Under the pieces are notes generated by a model that saw only the letters and a program-made list of their open reading frames with translations, had not been told where the DNA came from and did no database searches. A DNA stretch of 64,000 bases from Physcomitrium patens (lineage: Eukaryota; Streptophyta; Bryopsida; Funariales; Funariaceae): the NCBI RefSeq assembly GCF_000002425.4, contig NC_037265.1, positions 5,458,323 to 5,522,322 on the forward strand. Direction: 5' to 3'. Each line of letters starts with the position of its first letter. The first letter of the stretch is position 1. Below, in pieces: positions 34,911 through 48,213 of the stretch. Position numbers and translations under genes: made by a program.

Positions 34911-36564
34911 TGTCGTAATACGTGAAGTCTTGCTTGAGAATGCTCTGGGCACTTGGCTGTGGAAGATAGAATGGAAATTGTAACAACAAAATCTTAACTA
35001 TAATAAAATATTAACTAAATTTTAATTAGACCATAATAATGCTAAGCAAGCTTTAATCAAATTTTAAAAAAATCTCAAAGAAATTTCAAAGAAATAATAA
35101 GAAATCTTAAAAAAATATTAGAATGATCACAAATATCTTTCAAATACATCTCAATTCAATCTTAATTTAATTCTAGTTAAAATCTTATTGCACTTCATTC
35201 AAACTTTAGGCCAAAACTAATTAAATCTTAAACCCTAATAAAATCCTAAATCCTAAATCAAACCCTAAATCCTAAATCAAACCCTGATCAAACCCTAATC
35301 CTAAATCAAATCCTAAACCTAAATCAAATCCTAACCAAACCCTGAACCCTATACAAAATCTCAATCAAATCCTAAACCAAATCCTAAACCTTAAATCAAA
35401 CTTTAACCAAATCCTAACCCAAATCCTAAATCCTAAATCAAACCCTAATCAACCCTTAATTCTAAACCAAATCCTCACCAAACTCTAAATCCTAAACCAA
35501 TCCTTAATCAAATCCTAGTAATTCCTATAATAGATTTAAACCTCAATAAATAATGAATAAACCGTTGGTCTTAATTCAAATTTTGCACACTTCTTAAAAA
35601 CTAAGTTAAAAATAATCAAAAAAAATTTGAAAATGATCGGAATTACCAAATAGACGATAACCTCAAAAATGTGCTCAAGTATTGACTAGCCTCCTTCTCC
35701 AACTTTGATGCTAATCTCTCAAAGCCAATATCTCTTGTTTTTACCATTAAATTGATTTAAAAATTCTCATACACATAGAAAAACAAGTCTAATATCCTCT
35801 TACATAAGTTTCACTCCAATCCAACTATTAGATTGCAAGAAAACTTAAAAACCCTCACTGGACCAAAAATTCTACTTTTTGAGACCTTGACTCACTTAAA
35901 CCTCAATAATCCTAAATTCAACCGTTAAATCAAGCTCAAATTTACAACACATATTGAATACAACTATAACCATTAACCTACAAATTTTAACTTATAGATC
36001 TACTACAAAATTCTTGAAATCACTAGAAACATCAACCCTATTTTATTTCATAAAACTCAAGTCATCTAAAACAAACCTTGACTTTGCAAAGCTCTTACAA
36101 AGTCATAACAACTCCAAATCATCCAAAACTAATGCACATTGAAATCTTATCTAGTTTGTTATCAAATCTAACTCTCCGATCTACAAAAGAACCCTGGAGT
36201 CGTCGTCGAGATTCGGTTTTGTGCCTCAGGGTCTGATTTCGACCCTAGTTCATAACTGGCCCTCTCCGGGTATCAATATCTAGTTTTTTTAAGTAAATTT
36301 TGCAATAATTTACTCTTAACTTCCTTCTAAAGATGCTTATATCATTTATTTTTCAAATCTACTTTGTTTTGCCTTACTTATGGCCCTACAAAGTAAGTAG
36401 AAGTCACCTTTTTAAAAGGCAGCATTGGTACCTTTTTGTTTTACCACCCTTTTGACTATTAACTATATTTCTAAGTTAATTTGCTTTAATATTTTGAACT
36501 AAGATCTCCTACATTACAATAATTTCCACACTCTTTCTCCTATTAGTCGTGTTATATCACAACA
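34911..36564 (-). mobile_element. Large LTR-like element, copy 5
   Basis: 1,654 bp in reverse orientation inside the gag-like region of element E. Plus-strand ends are TGTCGTAATACGTG and ATATCACAACA. Flanks are ACGT (34,907-34,910) and AAGT (36,565-36,568), one mismatch from a 4-bp duplication. It carries the CCCTAAA-type telomere-like array and the landmark CTGGCCCTCTCCGGG near 36,260. Its ends resemble copy 2 most. Confidence 0.83.
35210..35520 (-). repeat. Degenerate telomere-like minisatellite in copy 5
   Basis: About 300 bp of imperfect CCCTAAA/AAATCCTAAACC units, the complement of the arrays in copies 2 and 6, at the corresponding place in the element. Confidence 0.83.
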
Positions 36565-37190
36565 AAGTACTTCTCAGATAGAGAGAGTTGTCCAAATTTC
36601 TATTCAAAATCCTTGAGTAGCTTGTTTGATTCCATATGTTTGTCTAATTGTTGCTTCATCTAATCAAAGAAACTTCTCTTAGTCATCTTTTCACTATCTT
36701 CATCAAAATATTCATCTCTCAATCTTTCTTCAAATCTAGTCCATGTATTCACATTAATACTCTTAGGTAGCTGTCTCACCTTTTCTCTGATTTTTTGAGA
36801 CAATTGCTAAATCAAAGATCTCAATTATCATATCTTTTGAAGCTTAATAGATTTCTATTTCAAAAGTATAGATTCTCAAAAATTTAGTGATATTCTTTCA
36901 ATCAAACTTCTTTACCTTGCTAATAACATTCTTCAATGTTTTGGTAGCCCCTTGCAAAGTTGCATTAGCAACTTATTGGCCTATGAACATTTTCATGGCC
37001 TTTAAAATTCATCTGTAAGATTTTGACTACCTCTATCATTTGAGCCTTCTTGCTTTGTATCTCCCATCTTAACTTGTTGTAAAAATAGTGTCTTAAGTCT
37101 CTCTCAATAGAAGTATCAAATGTCATAGTAGAGAGAGTTCACCTCAAAAAAGCATTGGACCTTTGGTTGCTTCTAATCGCTCAAACAACT

Positions 37191-37903
37191 TGCAAGTTTA
37201 TAAAATACAAATATTATTTATAGCATATCTTTAAAAAGATAATTACATCAAATACACAAGTTTAAGATGCATAAGAGTATCCAAGTTAGGATTAGATATA
37301 CTAAAATCACTTCTATTCCTATAGAGATTCTTTTTATATATGAATTATTTAATAACTTCCAATCAAACCATCCAATTGGATTTAAATTTCTTCATAAGTT
37401 AATTTATATTCTTAACTATCTCCATACAAAAAATAAACCATAAATTCATTGCAAATCTTTGAATATTACCTAATTTCTTGCAAATACTTAAGATGTTAAT
37501 TTCTAGATTTTTACACACTAATTTCATCATATTTCAAAAATAAAGTACTTAAATACCATAAATTTTTCATATGTAAATTTTAAAAATAATTATCTATATT
37601 TATGGAAATTTTGAGCCAAAAATTCATCCAAAAAACTCAAGATATGGTCCAAAAAAAAATCTCTGTTAAAAATAATTACTTAAAAATTCCAATTTTAAAG
37701 CACTAACTTCTAATAGTTCTTTCTCTCTTGTTTTAAATTGGAATATATTGATTTTTTCACATAAAATGTAGTTTTTCTAGTTAGCTCTCAAAAATCACTT
37801 TTAAATTACTAAATTCTTTTTTATAACTCTCTATATGCTTAATAGAGTAACAGTAGGTACTAGATTCATACTCTAACTTCAAACAACGATATCTCCCTCA
37901 TCA
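37191..37903 (-). repeat. Element E 5' LTR
   Basis: 713 bp, equal in length to the repeat at 33,495. The gag-like region begins directly beside it on the minus strand. Confidence 0.8.
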
Positions 37904-38599
37904 AAATCTCAAATTACATATTTTTTTAGTCCAACTTCTAGCCAAAAAAACCAGATTTTTAAATCCAACCTCCAAACTTTGAATGGATTGCCTTAATTCA
38001 AATGGACCATGGTAAAGTGATTCCAAATTCTAGTATAGTCCAAGACAATATCTTGAAGCCTATTAGACATGACTTCCAACCAATAAGAATGAACTCTTCT
38101 ATCACTCACCTTATCCACCTACATGGAATGGTCTAAGAATCAAAATATTATACTTTTAATACTAATGCCTTTTTAAATTCTTTATTAATAAATCCTACAA
38201 CTTCTATCTTTAATTATAAAATTCAAATTATAAACTTAAATAAATTAGTCAAGAATTTTATTTTTTTATTTTTATTTTATTTTATTTTATTTTTAATTAC
38301 AATCCAGACTTTCATAATATTTTATATTATTTTTATATATTATACTACTTTCCACCATGACAACACCATTATAAAATTGTCAAAACTTCTATTATGTTAA
38401 TTTGTATACCACCACAAGATTGAAGAGCTTAATAAAATCATGATTCATTCCACTACTTCTAGAGAATTTAAGCTATTGCTACATTGCAGTCAGATCTTCC
38501 AAAAGAAAAATCAAATTGTACAACAAAAGAGATCTAACACAATCTTTGGTTCCAAGGCTTTATATTGATCATGAAAAAAAAACTAAGGGCTACACTACA
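37904..38599. other. AT-rich DNA with no recognised gene
   Basis: About 700 bp between element E and a decayed relative of block F. T-rich low-complexity DNA occurs at about 38,255-38,300. I see no motif on either strand. Confidence 0.5.
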
Positions 38600-39345
38600 A
38601 CACCTTAGTAATATAAAAATAAAAAATAAGAACTAAGCCACACCTTCATTGCACACATCCTTAATAAAAAACACACAAGAAGATTTCTTAGTAGCTGGAG
38701 ATTTTGCAATGCCTTATGCAAAAAAATCAGAAACAAGAAGCAAGAAGATCCGAAGTAGCTTGAATTCCTATAAGCAAAGAGGTTACTAGAATTCAGAGGC
38801 AATCTCTTGTCTCTTCACTCATTCCTTCTTCTCTTTTTTTATTTTCTTTTTCTTTTTCTCTTGTCTTTTTTTTGTCCTCTTCTTTAATTTTTTTTCTCTT
38901 TTTTTTTTTTCTTCCCTTTTCTTTTCTTCTACCTTTTTTTTCTTTCTTTATCTCTCTTATTAATTATCTACTTTTCTTCATTATGTTTTTTTTTTTTTTT
39001 TTTTTTTGAATTGACTTGGATCAAAGGTTCTGTTTAATTTTTAATCCAATTAAAAAAATTGTGATAATAAAACTACTGTTATAAAATTATAAATTCATAT
39101 TAGCTAATCTAAAGAAAAGATATTTATTTTAAAATTCTTTTTCAAAGAAAACTCTACAAGAGACTCATTCTTGCAATTGATACTCTTTTTTTTGCTATTT
39201 ATCTCAAAACTCCTACACAAACTTGCTAAACTAATGACTTTTAAGCACCATAAGTATAATTGTTTTACTAAACACATAAATAAGTCAATTTGGTGATTTA
39301 CAAGGTTATAAATAATTGGATAATTTTTCTTATAATAACATACTT
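38600..39345 (-). repeat. Decayed relative of block F
   Basis: Aligns with about 21,960-22,640 of block F. It shares the GCAAAGAGG...GAATTC.GAGGCA promoter-hairpin region (38,772-38,806), the long T/C-rich run, TTAATCCAATTAA, TATTTTAAA.TTCTTTTTCAAAG and TGACTTT.A.GCAC.ATAAGT. Most CpG sites are changed to TG or CA. This shows that block F is a repeat and gives its orientation (minus). Confidence 0.6.
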
Positions 39346-39765
39346 TAAATCTTTTTTATAATGGTGTAATTTCTTCTTTCCACTATTCTATTTGTTTGAG
39401 GTATGTATAATTACGTATATTATTTTATAGTACCATATTTCAAACAATAATCTAAAAATTCTTATAAGATAAATTTTCTTTTTTTTTTTCATCTTCATTT
39501 TCTTGATTTGTTTCTCCATTTGGCTTTCAATCATGGTTTTAAATTCCACAAATATATTAATAGTTTGATTCTGATTTTTTTAAAAGTAAATCCACATCTT
39601 TCTAAAGAAATCATCAGTAGTGAATAAAAAATATCTTGTACTTAATAATGATGCAACCAACAATGGGCTACTTAAATCTGCATGTATTAACTCTAAGATT
39701 TCTTTGGATTTGCTAGCTCCATTTTTACGTAATACTTTGCATGATGTTTGCTTGAAAATATACTT
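39346..39765 (-). pseudogene. Ty1/copia integrase remnant
   Basis: Minus-strand fossil resembling the copia integrase core: GASKSKEILELIHADLSSPL, RYFLFTTDDFFRKMWIYF and a following VEFKTMIESQ. These correspond to the LELIHxDxxGP, DDxSR and FKxxVE parts of the family. It is incomplete, and the right side merges with a partial large element near 39,725. It belongs to a different copy from remnant K. Confidence 0.65.
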
Positions 39766-40500
39766 GACACCTGACTGTAGAAGGAAAAATAGAACTTGCA
39801 ACAAGATGATCCTAACAACTCTAATAGAATCCTAAAAAAATTCTAATTAAATCCAAAATAAGTCTCAAGAACTTACAAAAGAAAAATAAGAAAATCATAA
39901 ATTAAACTTAATAAAATATATATAATAAAAAATTAAAATAATAATAAAAAATATTTTTAAAATATTAAAAATAGAAATTTTAATTAAATCCTAATCAAAT
40001 TCTAATATAACCTTATTTATAGCCATACAAAATAAATAGAATCTATTTTTATAAAAGATGGTTTTAATATTATAAGATTTTACTACCTACTTATATTAGA
40101 ATTGATACTTAGAGAGGATTAATTATCAACTAGGATAAAAATCAGATCTTGAGGCTTAAAATTGAATACCTATGTTATTTTTGGGATTTATTTTGATATT
40201 TGTAAAGTAGAATTTGAAAGAAAAATTGAAAAGAGATTTTTAAGAGTTGATTTCATATCATTTGGAATAATATTGAAGTTATGAGGGATTTTCAAAGTTA
40301 GTGATGTATGCAATGGATTTAGATTTTAAGAAATAAAAATAAGTTTATAAATTTGAGAGTTTTGTGAATTTTGTATCATTTTTATATATTATTAAGTTTA
40401 TATAGTTGGGATTTTTGTTCCAATAGCCTAGTATCAATATCTTTGGTGGATTTGACCAAATAAGAATGAAAAAATGTTCGTTTTTAAATATAAATAATTG
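39725..40500. repeat. Rearranged pieces of the large LTR-like element
   Basis: About 39,725-40,100 matches the reverse orientation of the element (TTGCTTGAAAATATAC, CTGACTGTAGAAGG, then TTATAGCCATACAAAATAA). About 40,105-40,400 matches the forward orientation (GATACTTAGAGAGGATTAAT). The two are joined head to head, suggesting an inversion or two overlapping partial copies. Confidence 0.55.
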
Positions 40501-40538
40501 ATTTGTATTTTATACATACTCCTCCATTGATAGTAAGT

Positions 40539-41092
40539 TGTCACGGATATATACATTCACATCAATAATTACTTATATGATTAAGTAGAAGTAGGTAAAT
40601 ATAGAATAATTTCATAAAGACTTCTAGAAAAGCTTTCTAAAAGCTTCATAGATGCGGTTTTGACTTTAGATGTATTTGTAGGTTAGAAACTTAAAATACC
40701 AAAAAACTAACCATGTATTGGTAACTTGTGGAACAAGTTATCTCCGTGTAGTAGCTTATAGAGCAAGCCAAGTATATGGCACATACATAGATAACTTGCC
40801 TTGCAAGATAAGACATGTGGCTAACAAAGTCAATACATATTGGAGGTCCTATAGGACATCGCCAACGTAACTCTTAGTTAGATAGTATATATGGATGCAA
40901 TAGTGAAGTCTTCTTCACTTTTGTCAACGCCTTTCTATTCTTAGTCTTATTTCAAGACTTTCTAGTTTTTTTGTTTTTGGCAATAGCCATTCTAGTTAAT
41001 ATTACATCACCTTTTGAGTGACTTTCTAGTTCTCTTCAGTGATAGAAGAGTGTATTGAGGATTTTCTTTCTTCAAGATTCATGTCCTTGACA
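40539..41092 (+). repeat. Solo LTR of the chromovirus family with perfect 5-bp duplication
   Basis: 554-bp LTR in plus orientation, TGTCACGGAT to GTCCTTGACA, flanked by TAAGT on both sides (40,534-40,538 and 41,093-41,097). It belongs to the diverged subfamily seen in element A. No internal region; it derives from LTR-LTR recombination. Confidence 0.92.
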
Positions 41093-43779
41093 TAAGTTTT
41101 GTTTCAAATCCAACATATAAAAGATATTTTGAAGACTATTTATTTTATTATTTTAAATAATATATATATATTTTTTTTGTCATCTTACATTGTATAATTT
41201 TCTACTTGTGATGGCTACTACACTATATTAAAATAGTGATTCTAAATTCAAAAAGATATTTTGATTTCAAGAAAAATACTTCAATATACTATTATTAATA
41301 ATCTATTCTTTATTGATCCTACAAATAGAACTTATAAGGCCTTCTAAATTTCTTCTGATATTAAGAAGTTATTATTTGATGTTTTTTTTAATTCTTTATT
41401 CTATGTTGATTTTAATTCGATTCTAACACTTTACAAAATTGAACTATATATCCCAATTTGTTGCCTTTCCAATACAAGTGTTCTCCTTGTTGCTTCACAA
41501 AAAGCTTATAAAATAAATAATTCTATCATACTACCTTACAAAATATATTCTTAGATGAGCTTGAAGCTTTATATCTAAATATTGTCCAATGCTTGTTAAT
41601 AACATTATTTTTGAAATTTACTACAAATACTTTTTTATTCTATTCTTTGCATAAGTTCATTGCAATTTCTTCTATGTACAATGGCTTACCAAGTTTGTTA
41701 GGATTGATGTGTCAATCTTCAATTGCAATACTTTCACAAAGGTTTTGAATTCTACTAGAAGATTTCTCAATACTTTGTAAACTATCACTATATTTGATGG
41801 AAATTCATTGATTTCTTTCAAATCATTCAAAAAGTTATACATATATTACATAAAGATTAATATCATTATTTCATCTATCATCTTGAGGTTCTTCTATTTA
41901 TCAAGAAATTTTCATAATATCTACAATGGTTTGTATTGAATAAATATTAATAAGAATTTTCTATAAAAATGTAAGATCGACTGTAATTAAGATATATAGA
42001 TTTATCATGTCAGTTAGTGATAGCTTGAAGAAGCCTATTGCTCTTATTTTTCTCCTTCTAAGATGATTTTATTCTTGAGATATTTGTGACATAGTGTTGT
42101 TGATATCTTTAAATGTACTTGTTTCTTTTATTTCATTCTCTGTCATTACCATATTTGATAAAGCTTTATTGTCGAAAGTAGTTCTTTATATGCTTTGGCT
42201 TTACAACATTGTATTGATTGGAACTACGATCTCTTATAATTCCTCTCTTTCTAATATACTCTATATTGTATTCTTCTATAATTTATAATTCACTCATCTG
42301 GTTAATATTTTTTATTGTATTATTACTAAGTCCATTATTCTATCTTTATTTATACAAGTTACTTATGTTGTCATGCTCTCTTTATAATGTTGTCCACTCT
42401 AATACTATGCTCAATATATTGAGCAATAATAAATATATAATAGAACAAAACTCTATAGTAATACAAGAAGATAAATCAAAAAAACATTCAATATTGACTT
42501 AACCTCTCCACTATAAGAGCCATTGCATTACTACAAAAAAAAATTAGAGATCAATTTTCTTATATAAGATGATGTTGTCAAAGGCTGATTGATACTTAGT
42601 TTATAGTTAATACTCAATGCAACAAGTAAGAAACCTAGATACATAGGTATTTTGTCAATATAATGTTTGGATTACATAAAAATTTGTTATTTTGTGATTT
42701 AATATGTAATTGTTGTTAAAGAAGATTAGACAAAGATTCATGGGAAGATTTGGAATTGAAATCACTCTCAATTGATAGTACTATAAGTATCGTGGTTGAA
42801 ATATTCATTGACATGTCTCCTTGAGGTTGTGTATTCTATTCAAATCATTAAAATAGGAATGTCTGCCATTTGTGGCCCTTGAGTCTTAATCAAAGATAAT
42901 GAAAACAAAATATTTGATCAAAAGGATATTATAAGTAGCAAAAATTCAAGCTACATAAGTGTTATATCTCATTAACTAGATGTAATAGAGGCAATAAATC
43001 AGTTTAATTACAAAGTTGGAATTTTGCAACAAATAATCTTCAAAGATAGATGGCGCATGCTTCTTTCATTTTCAAGGGTGATTATATATAATAAAAGATG
43101 ACATTCATTTCAAATTTCTAGAAGAAGATTATAATGACAAGGTGGATGAAACTTTTGACCAATCTTGTAAGAATTTGGCAGAGGGAGAAAAAGCCTTCCA
43201 AATTTGAAACCGATGACATATTTGCATAAAAATTTATTATAATTTCATCAAAGTGAGTTAGTGAATGGATGGATATTTACTTTATCATCACTACAAAGAT
43301 TTAGATTTTAATTTCCAAAGATAAAATTGATTTTGCACCAAAATCCAAAAGTGCCACTAGTATAGGAAAATTGGTCCATAGTTTTCAAAAAGTCTTGTAG
43401 CAAAAATCAATTGATTATCCAAGGATACAAATTCACTTACAAGATTTGATCAAGTTATGAATCTATTTTCTTAGTAATTATGACATTTATATTTATCTAA
43501 ACCTAATCAATACATCTATATAATTTTTGGAGAAGTATGTAGAAAAATTCCTTTACATATTATAGACTACAAAGAAACAAAGAAAATTTCCTTTACATAT
43601 TGTAGACTACAAAGAAACAAAGAAAAATTCTTATATTTATTCTTTTATAATTTTTTCTTTAAAATAAAAATTTACTATTCAAATTTTAAATAATATCATA
43701 ATAACTATATGTTTATAATAAAAGAAAAAAGAAATGGTCAAGGATAGTAGAATCTAAATTTATTGAGATTAAAGAATCA
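41093..43779. other. AT-rich DNA, no gene recognised; may include the front of element J
   Basis: About 2.7 kb. Short open frames (42,094-42,288 and 42,218-42,502) translate to hydrophobic, low-complexity peptides without motifs. A near-perfect direct repeat of about 45 bp lies at about 43,545-43,625 (units containing TTCCTTTACATATT.TAGACTAC). Some of this may be the decayed gag/protease side of gypsy remnant J, but I cannot show it. Confidence 0.45.
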
Positions 43780-46461
43780 AAATTATTTTTTGTTTAAAAC
43801 AGCATGTAGTAGAAGAGCTATGGAGTTAACATATTTATATTCTTTTAGCTAAATACTTTAGAAAAATAGATGCCCACGAGATGCTTACATAAGAATTTTT
43901 TGTAAGATACTCTATATTTTACGGACACCACCAACTCACACAAAGATTATAATAATGAAGTCCCTCATTTAGTTGCAAGTGAAGATATTAGATGCACAAA
44001 AACTATTCCTTTTATAAATTAGGATTTAAAGGTTGTAGCAACATGCAATAGTATTCCATTGATAAAAAAAAAGGTGACTACAAAGTTTAATGATTGACTA
44101 TTAGAATTAGAGCCATATCTTATTGGTACTATGGTACAAAGGATATGGACTTTTATTTCTTCATATTACGATTATTTTACCTTTAATCTTAAAAACCTTA
44201 AAGATTATGGAGGCAAATATATTCTTATTTAATTAAAAGATAATCATCCAATCGTTTGATAACCTTATAGATTTAATATCTAATAAAAAAAATTACATCT
44301 AAATTAATTATCAAGAATTATTAGTTGTAAGTTTAATTAAACTTTTCAATAGTAAGTACTTTTGTGCTATGGTTATATCTTCTAAGAAGAATATTCTTAT
44401 AATTAGACAAAGAAATAAATATGTGGAGATTATTATCGAATTAATTATATGACAAAGTTAGACCAATATTTAATATTGATGCCAGAGGAGTTATTTCATA
44501 TAGTAGGATTTTTTTTGAATATTAAGTACTTTGAACTTATATTTTTCTTAATACAAATTGCTATTATTTGTAAAAAATAAAGTAAAGATAATATTTTAGA
44601 AAGTTGATAAAAATAACAATGATTAATTTTATCACTAGAAATTTCTTCTATTTGGCCTTAAAAATATACTATGTTAATTTCAAAGGGTGATGTATTGGAT
44701 GTTGGCTGACTTATCATTTATTAGATGTTATATTAATGATCTTATCATTTTTATTAGTAGCTCATAAGATCATATGAGATATTTTTTTATAATTTTTCAG
44801 AAATTATAGAAATAGAGATTGAGCTTCTATCAGAATAGGTGTAAATTCTTCCATGAACAGTTACCATACTTAGACCACATGATTTTTTTAGGAAGTTTTA
44901 ATTTGCAACAAGAAAAAATAGATGTTTTGCAAAGAATCTTGGTACTACTCAATATTTTATATCTTTGAACTATTCCTAACTTAGCAAATTACTATTTTTG
45001 ATTTGTCAAGAACTTCAACTTGATTGTCAAGTCTTTAATTAATTTCACAAAAAAGAATCAAATATGGACTTAGGATTGTAAGTAATAATAGATATTTGAT
45101 ACATTAAAAAAAAGTTGGATTTAACTTTAATGTTTTGATGTCCAAAAGCTACTAGATATTTATAATTATACAAAAATTAGAATATAGTAAGATTGGATGT
45201 AATCTTAATACATAAGAATAATGTAGAGAATAATTATGTCATTGGATATTTTTCTAGAAGCAATAACAATACAGTGATCAACTATTTATCTTATAAGTAA
45301 GTTTTAGCAATAATATAGATCATTGCTCACTTCCAACCTTATTCATATGTACAATAATTTAAATTGATAATTGACTATCAATCTTTGAAGTGACTTTTGA
45401 AGTCAAATAATCTTACTAAAAATCTTACTAGATGGACATTGTTGCTTTATGAATATGACTTTGAAATTGTGCATTAAATAAGCATTACTAATTTGGACAT
45501 AGACAAACTTTTTTGTAATCCAAGTTCTTCAAAAATGACTTGAGTAGAATCAAATAGCATAGAAATTATAACATAGATACAATTCCTAAATGCTATGCAA
45601 CAATATACTTTACTTTAATATTAGATTATATATTTATAGTATCTAATCAATATTCAAATGGAAAATTTGATAGAATCTAAGTAATTAGCAATGTGTAGAA
45701 GGACCATATTATTTTGCATAAGTTTCAATAAGAGACATTTCTTTTACCTATTTCTATTATAAAAAAATATAGTATTAATCACCAAGTAATAGGATTTTGT
45801 TGAAAGAATAATTGATTATTATATGTGTGATATGATGGAGCTAGATACATAGTTCAAAAGTTAGATTAAAGAACTTCTTTAGTGCAATAAGTACATGAAG
45901 AGTTTGGATAATTTAAAATGAGCATGATACATTTTATGTTGCATATATAATAATAGTAGATTAATATATATTAGAAATTTTTTATATATATTTTTTAGCA
46001 TAAATGATACATTTGAATTAGGCCAAATTTTAACATTTAATTGTCTCAATTGAATTCTTTATTTGTTATGGATTTGAGCTATTATTATTATGTTAGACTT
46101 TGTTGGATCCTTATTATTATTTCACATGGAACTATATATCTGTTGATGATAGTAGAGTATTTTATCAAGTGGATTGAACTCATAGTTTTGTCACAAAATT
46201 CTTCAAAATTGGCAACTATAGCTGCTTTTTTATTATATATAGGCATATTTTAGACCATATGATGAAATCTTAAAAGATTAAGAGAGGAAGTTCCTTCGAT
46301 CTTTGAGATTTTATACACTAAAGCTTTGATAGATCATTACATCATCTCTAGGAATCATCTTAAGGCAAATGGCTTGATTAAACGAATTATTCAGATTGTC
46401 AATTATAATTTATAGAAGTATGAATTACTTCATAGCAAGCAATATGATTGAAACTTAATAT

Positions 46462-48213
46462 TGTCGTGTTGTAACATGACTATATAGTAAAAAATGATAA
46501 TATGGATCTTATTATAGAAGAACCAAGTTAAAAGATAAAGTAGAAAAATATGGATAAAAGATAGGGAGGTAGTAAAATTTTTAGTAGTAATGCTACTTTT
46601 TTAGAAAAGTGACTTCTATTTACTTTGTAGGACCATAAATAAGGCAAAAAAAATTAGATTGAAAAAATAAATGATATAAGCATCTTTAAAAGGAAGTTAA
46701 GAGTAAATTCTAATAAAATTTATTTAGAAAAACTAGATATTAATACCTAGAGAGGGTTGATTATGAACTAGGGTCGAAATCAGATCTTGAGGTACAAAAT
46801 GGAGTCTTGACGATGACTCCGGGAATCTTTGGCAAATCCGATTTGATAGAAGATTAGATAGGATTTCTATGAGCATTGATTTTGGATGATTTGGATTTGT
46901 ATTGACTTTGTAAGAGCTTTGCAAAGTCAAAGATTATTTTTGGATGACTTGGGGTTTATGAAATAAAATAGGATTGATGTTTCTAGTGATTTCAAGAATT
47001 TTTTAGCAAATCTATAGGTGAAATTTTGTAGATTAATGGTCATAGTTGTGCTTAATATGTTTTGTAAATCTTAGCTCAATCTAACGGTTGAAATAAGGAT
47101 TATTGAGGTTTAAGTGGGTCAAGATCTCAGAAAGTAGAATTTTAGGTCTAGTGAAGGTTTTTAAGTTTTCTTGCAATCTATTAGTTGGATTGGAGTGAAA
47201 CTTATGTGAGAAGATATTAGACTTATTTTTCTATGTATATAAGAATTTTAAAATCAATTTAATGATAAAAACAAGAGATATTGGCTCTGGGAGATTAACA
47301 TCAAGATTAGAGAAGGAGGCCGACCAATACCTAAGCACGTTTTTGAGGTTATTGTCTATTTGATAATTCCGATCCTTTTCAAAATTTTTGTAATTGTTTT
47401 TAACTTAGTTTTTAAGAAGTGTACAAAATTGGAGTTAAGATCAACGGTTCATACATTAGTTATTGAGGTTTAATTCTATTATAAAAATTACTAGGGTTAA
47501 TTTAGGATTTGGTTTAGAATTTAGGATTTGGTTGGGATTTGGTTTAGGGTTAAGGATTTGGTTAGGATTTGGTTTAGGATTTAGAGTTTGGTTAGGATTT
47601 GGTTGGAATTTGGTTTAGGATTTGTTTAGGATTTGGTTTAGAATTTGAGATTTGATTAGGATTTGGTTTAGGATTTAGAATTTGATTAGGATTTTATTTA
47701 GGGTTTAGGATTTGGTTTAGGTTTTAGGATTTGATTTAGGATTTGGTTGGAGTTTGATTAGGATTTGGTTGAAGTTTGGTTTAAGATTTGTTTAGGATTT
47801 GGTTAGGGTTTGATTTAGGATTTGAATAGGGTTTGGTTTAGGATTTAGGGTTTGATTTAGAGTTTAGGATTTTATTAGGGTTTTTTTAGGATTTAAAGAT
47901 TTAATTAGTTTTGGCCTAAAGTTTGAATGAAGTCCAATAGGATTTTAACTAGAATTAAATTAAGATTGAATTGAGATGTATTTGAGAGATATTTGTAATC
48001 ATTCTAATATTTCTTTAAGATTTCTTATTATTTCTTTGAAATTTCTTTGAAGTTTCTTTGAATTTGATTAAAGCTTATTTAGCATTATTATGGTTTAATT
48101 AAAATTTAGTTAGTATTTTATTATAGTTAGGATTTTGTTGTTGCAATTTCCATTCTACCTTCTACAGTCAAGTGCCGAGAGCATTTTCAAGCAAGACTTC
48201 ACGTATTACGACA
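46462..48213 (+). mobile_element. Large LTR-like element, copy 6
   Basis: 1,752 bp, forward, inserted in the integrase part of J. Ends are TGTCGTGTTGTAACATGAC and CGTATTACGACA. Flanks are ATAT (46,458-46,461) and ATGT (48,214-48,217), which both read as ACGT altered by C-to-T or G-to-A changes. Landmarks are GAGAGGGTTGATTATGAAC near 46,750, the telomere-like array 47,480-47,905, and CTTCTACAGTCAAGTGCC near the end. A good reference copy for the family. Confidence 0.83.
47480..47905 (+). repeat. Degenerate telomere-like minisatellite in copy 6
   Basis: About 425 bp of imperfect GGTTTAGGATTTGGTTAGG-type units, diverged from TTTAGGG mostly by G-to-A changes. Same place in the element as in copies 2 and 5. 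Confidence 0.83.

Larger units (their letters stand above)
34208..37190 (-). pseudogene. Element E gag-like region, split by copy 5
   Basis: Minus-strand fossil in two parts, 36,565-37,190 and 34,208-34,910. The first part resembles the gag of non-chromodomain plant gypsy elements (KNVISKVKKFD and KNITKFLRIYTFE). The second part carries a zinc knuckle with Cys-x2-Cys-x4-His-x4-Cys spacing (CTYCDDQNHKYGDC, about 34,440-34,490). It is a different gag type from the chromovirus family. Several breaks. Confidence 0.65.
33495..37903 (-). mobile_element. Gypsy-type element E with 713-bp LTRs, broken
   Basis: Two direct repeats of equal length, 713 bp (33,495-34,207 and 37,191-37,903), flank a gag-like region read on the minus strand. 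Minus-strand LTR ends are TGATGAGGGAGATAT and AAACTTGCA, the TG...CA pattern. The two repeats differ at very roughly one base in five by eye, so the element is old. The gag-like part is split by large element copy 5. No pol is recognised. The left terminus touches the end of element A, and I could not find a target duplication. Confidence 0.75.

Noticed and set aside
40601-41092. Second LTR pairing with another copy to form a full element around 40 kb
   Set aside because: The TAAGT duplication directly flanks this single LTR on both sides, so it is solo.
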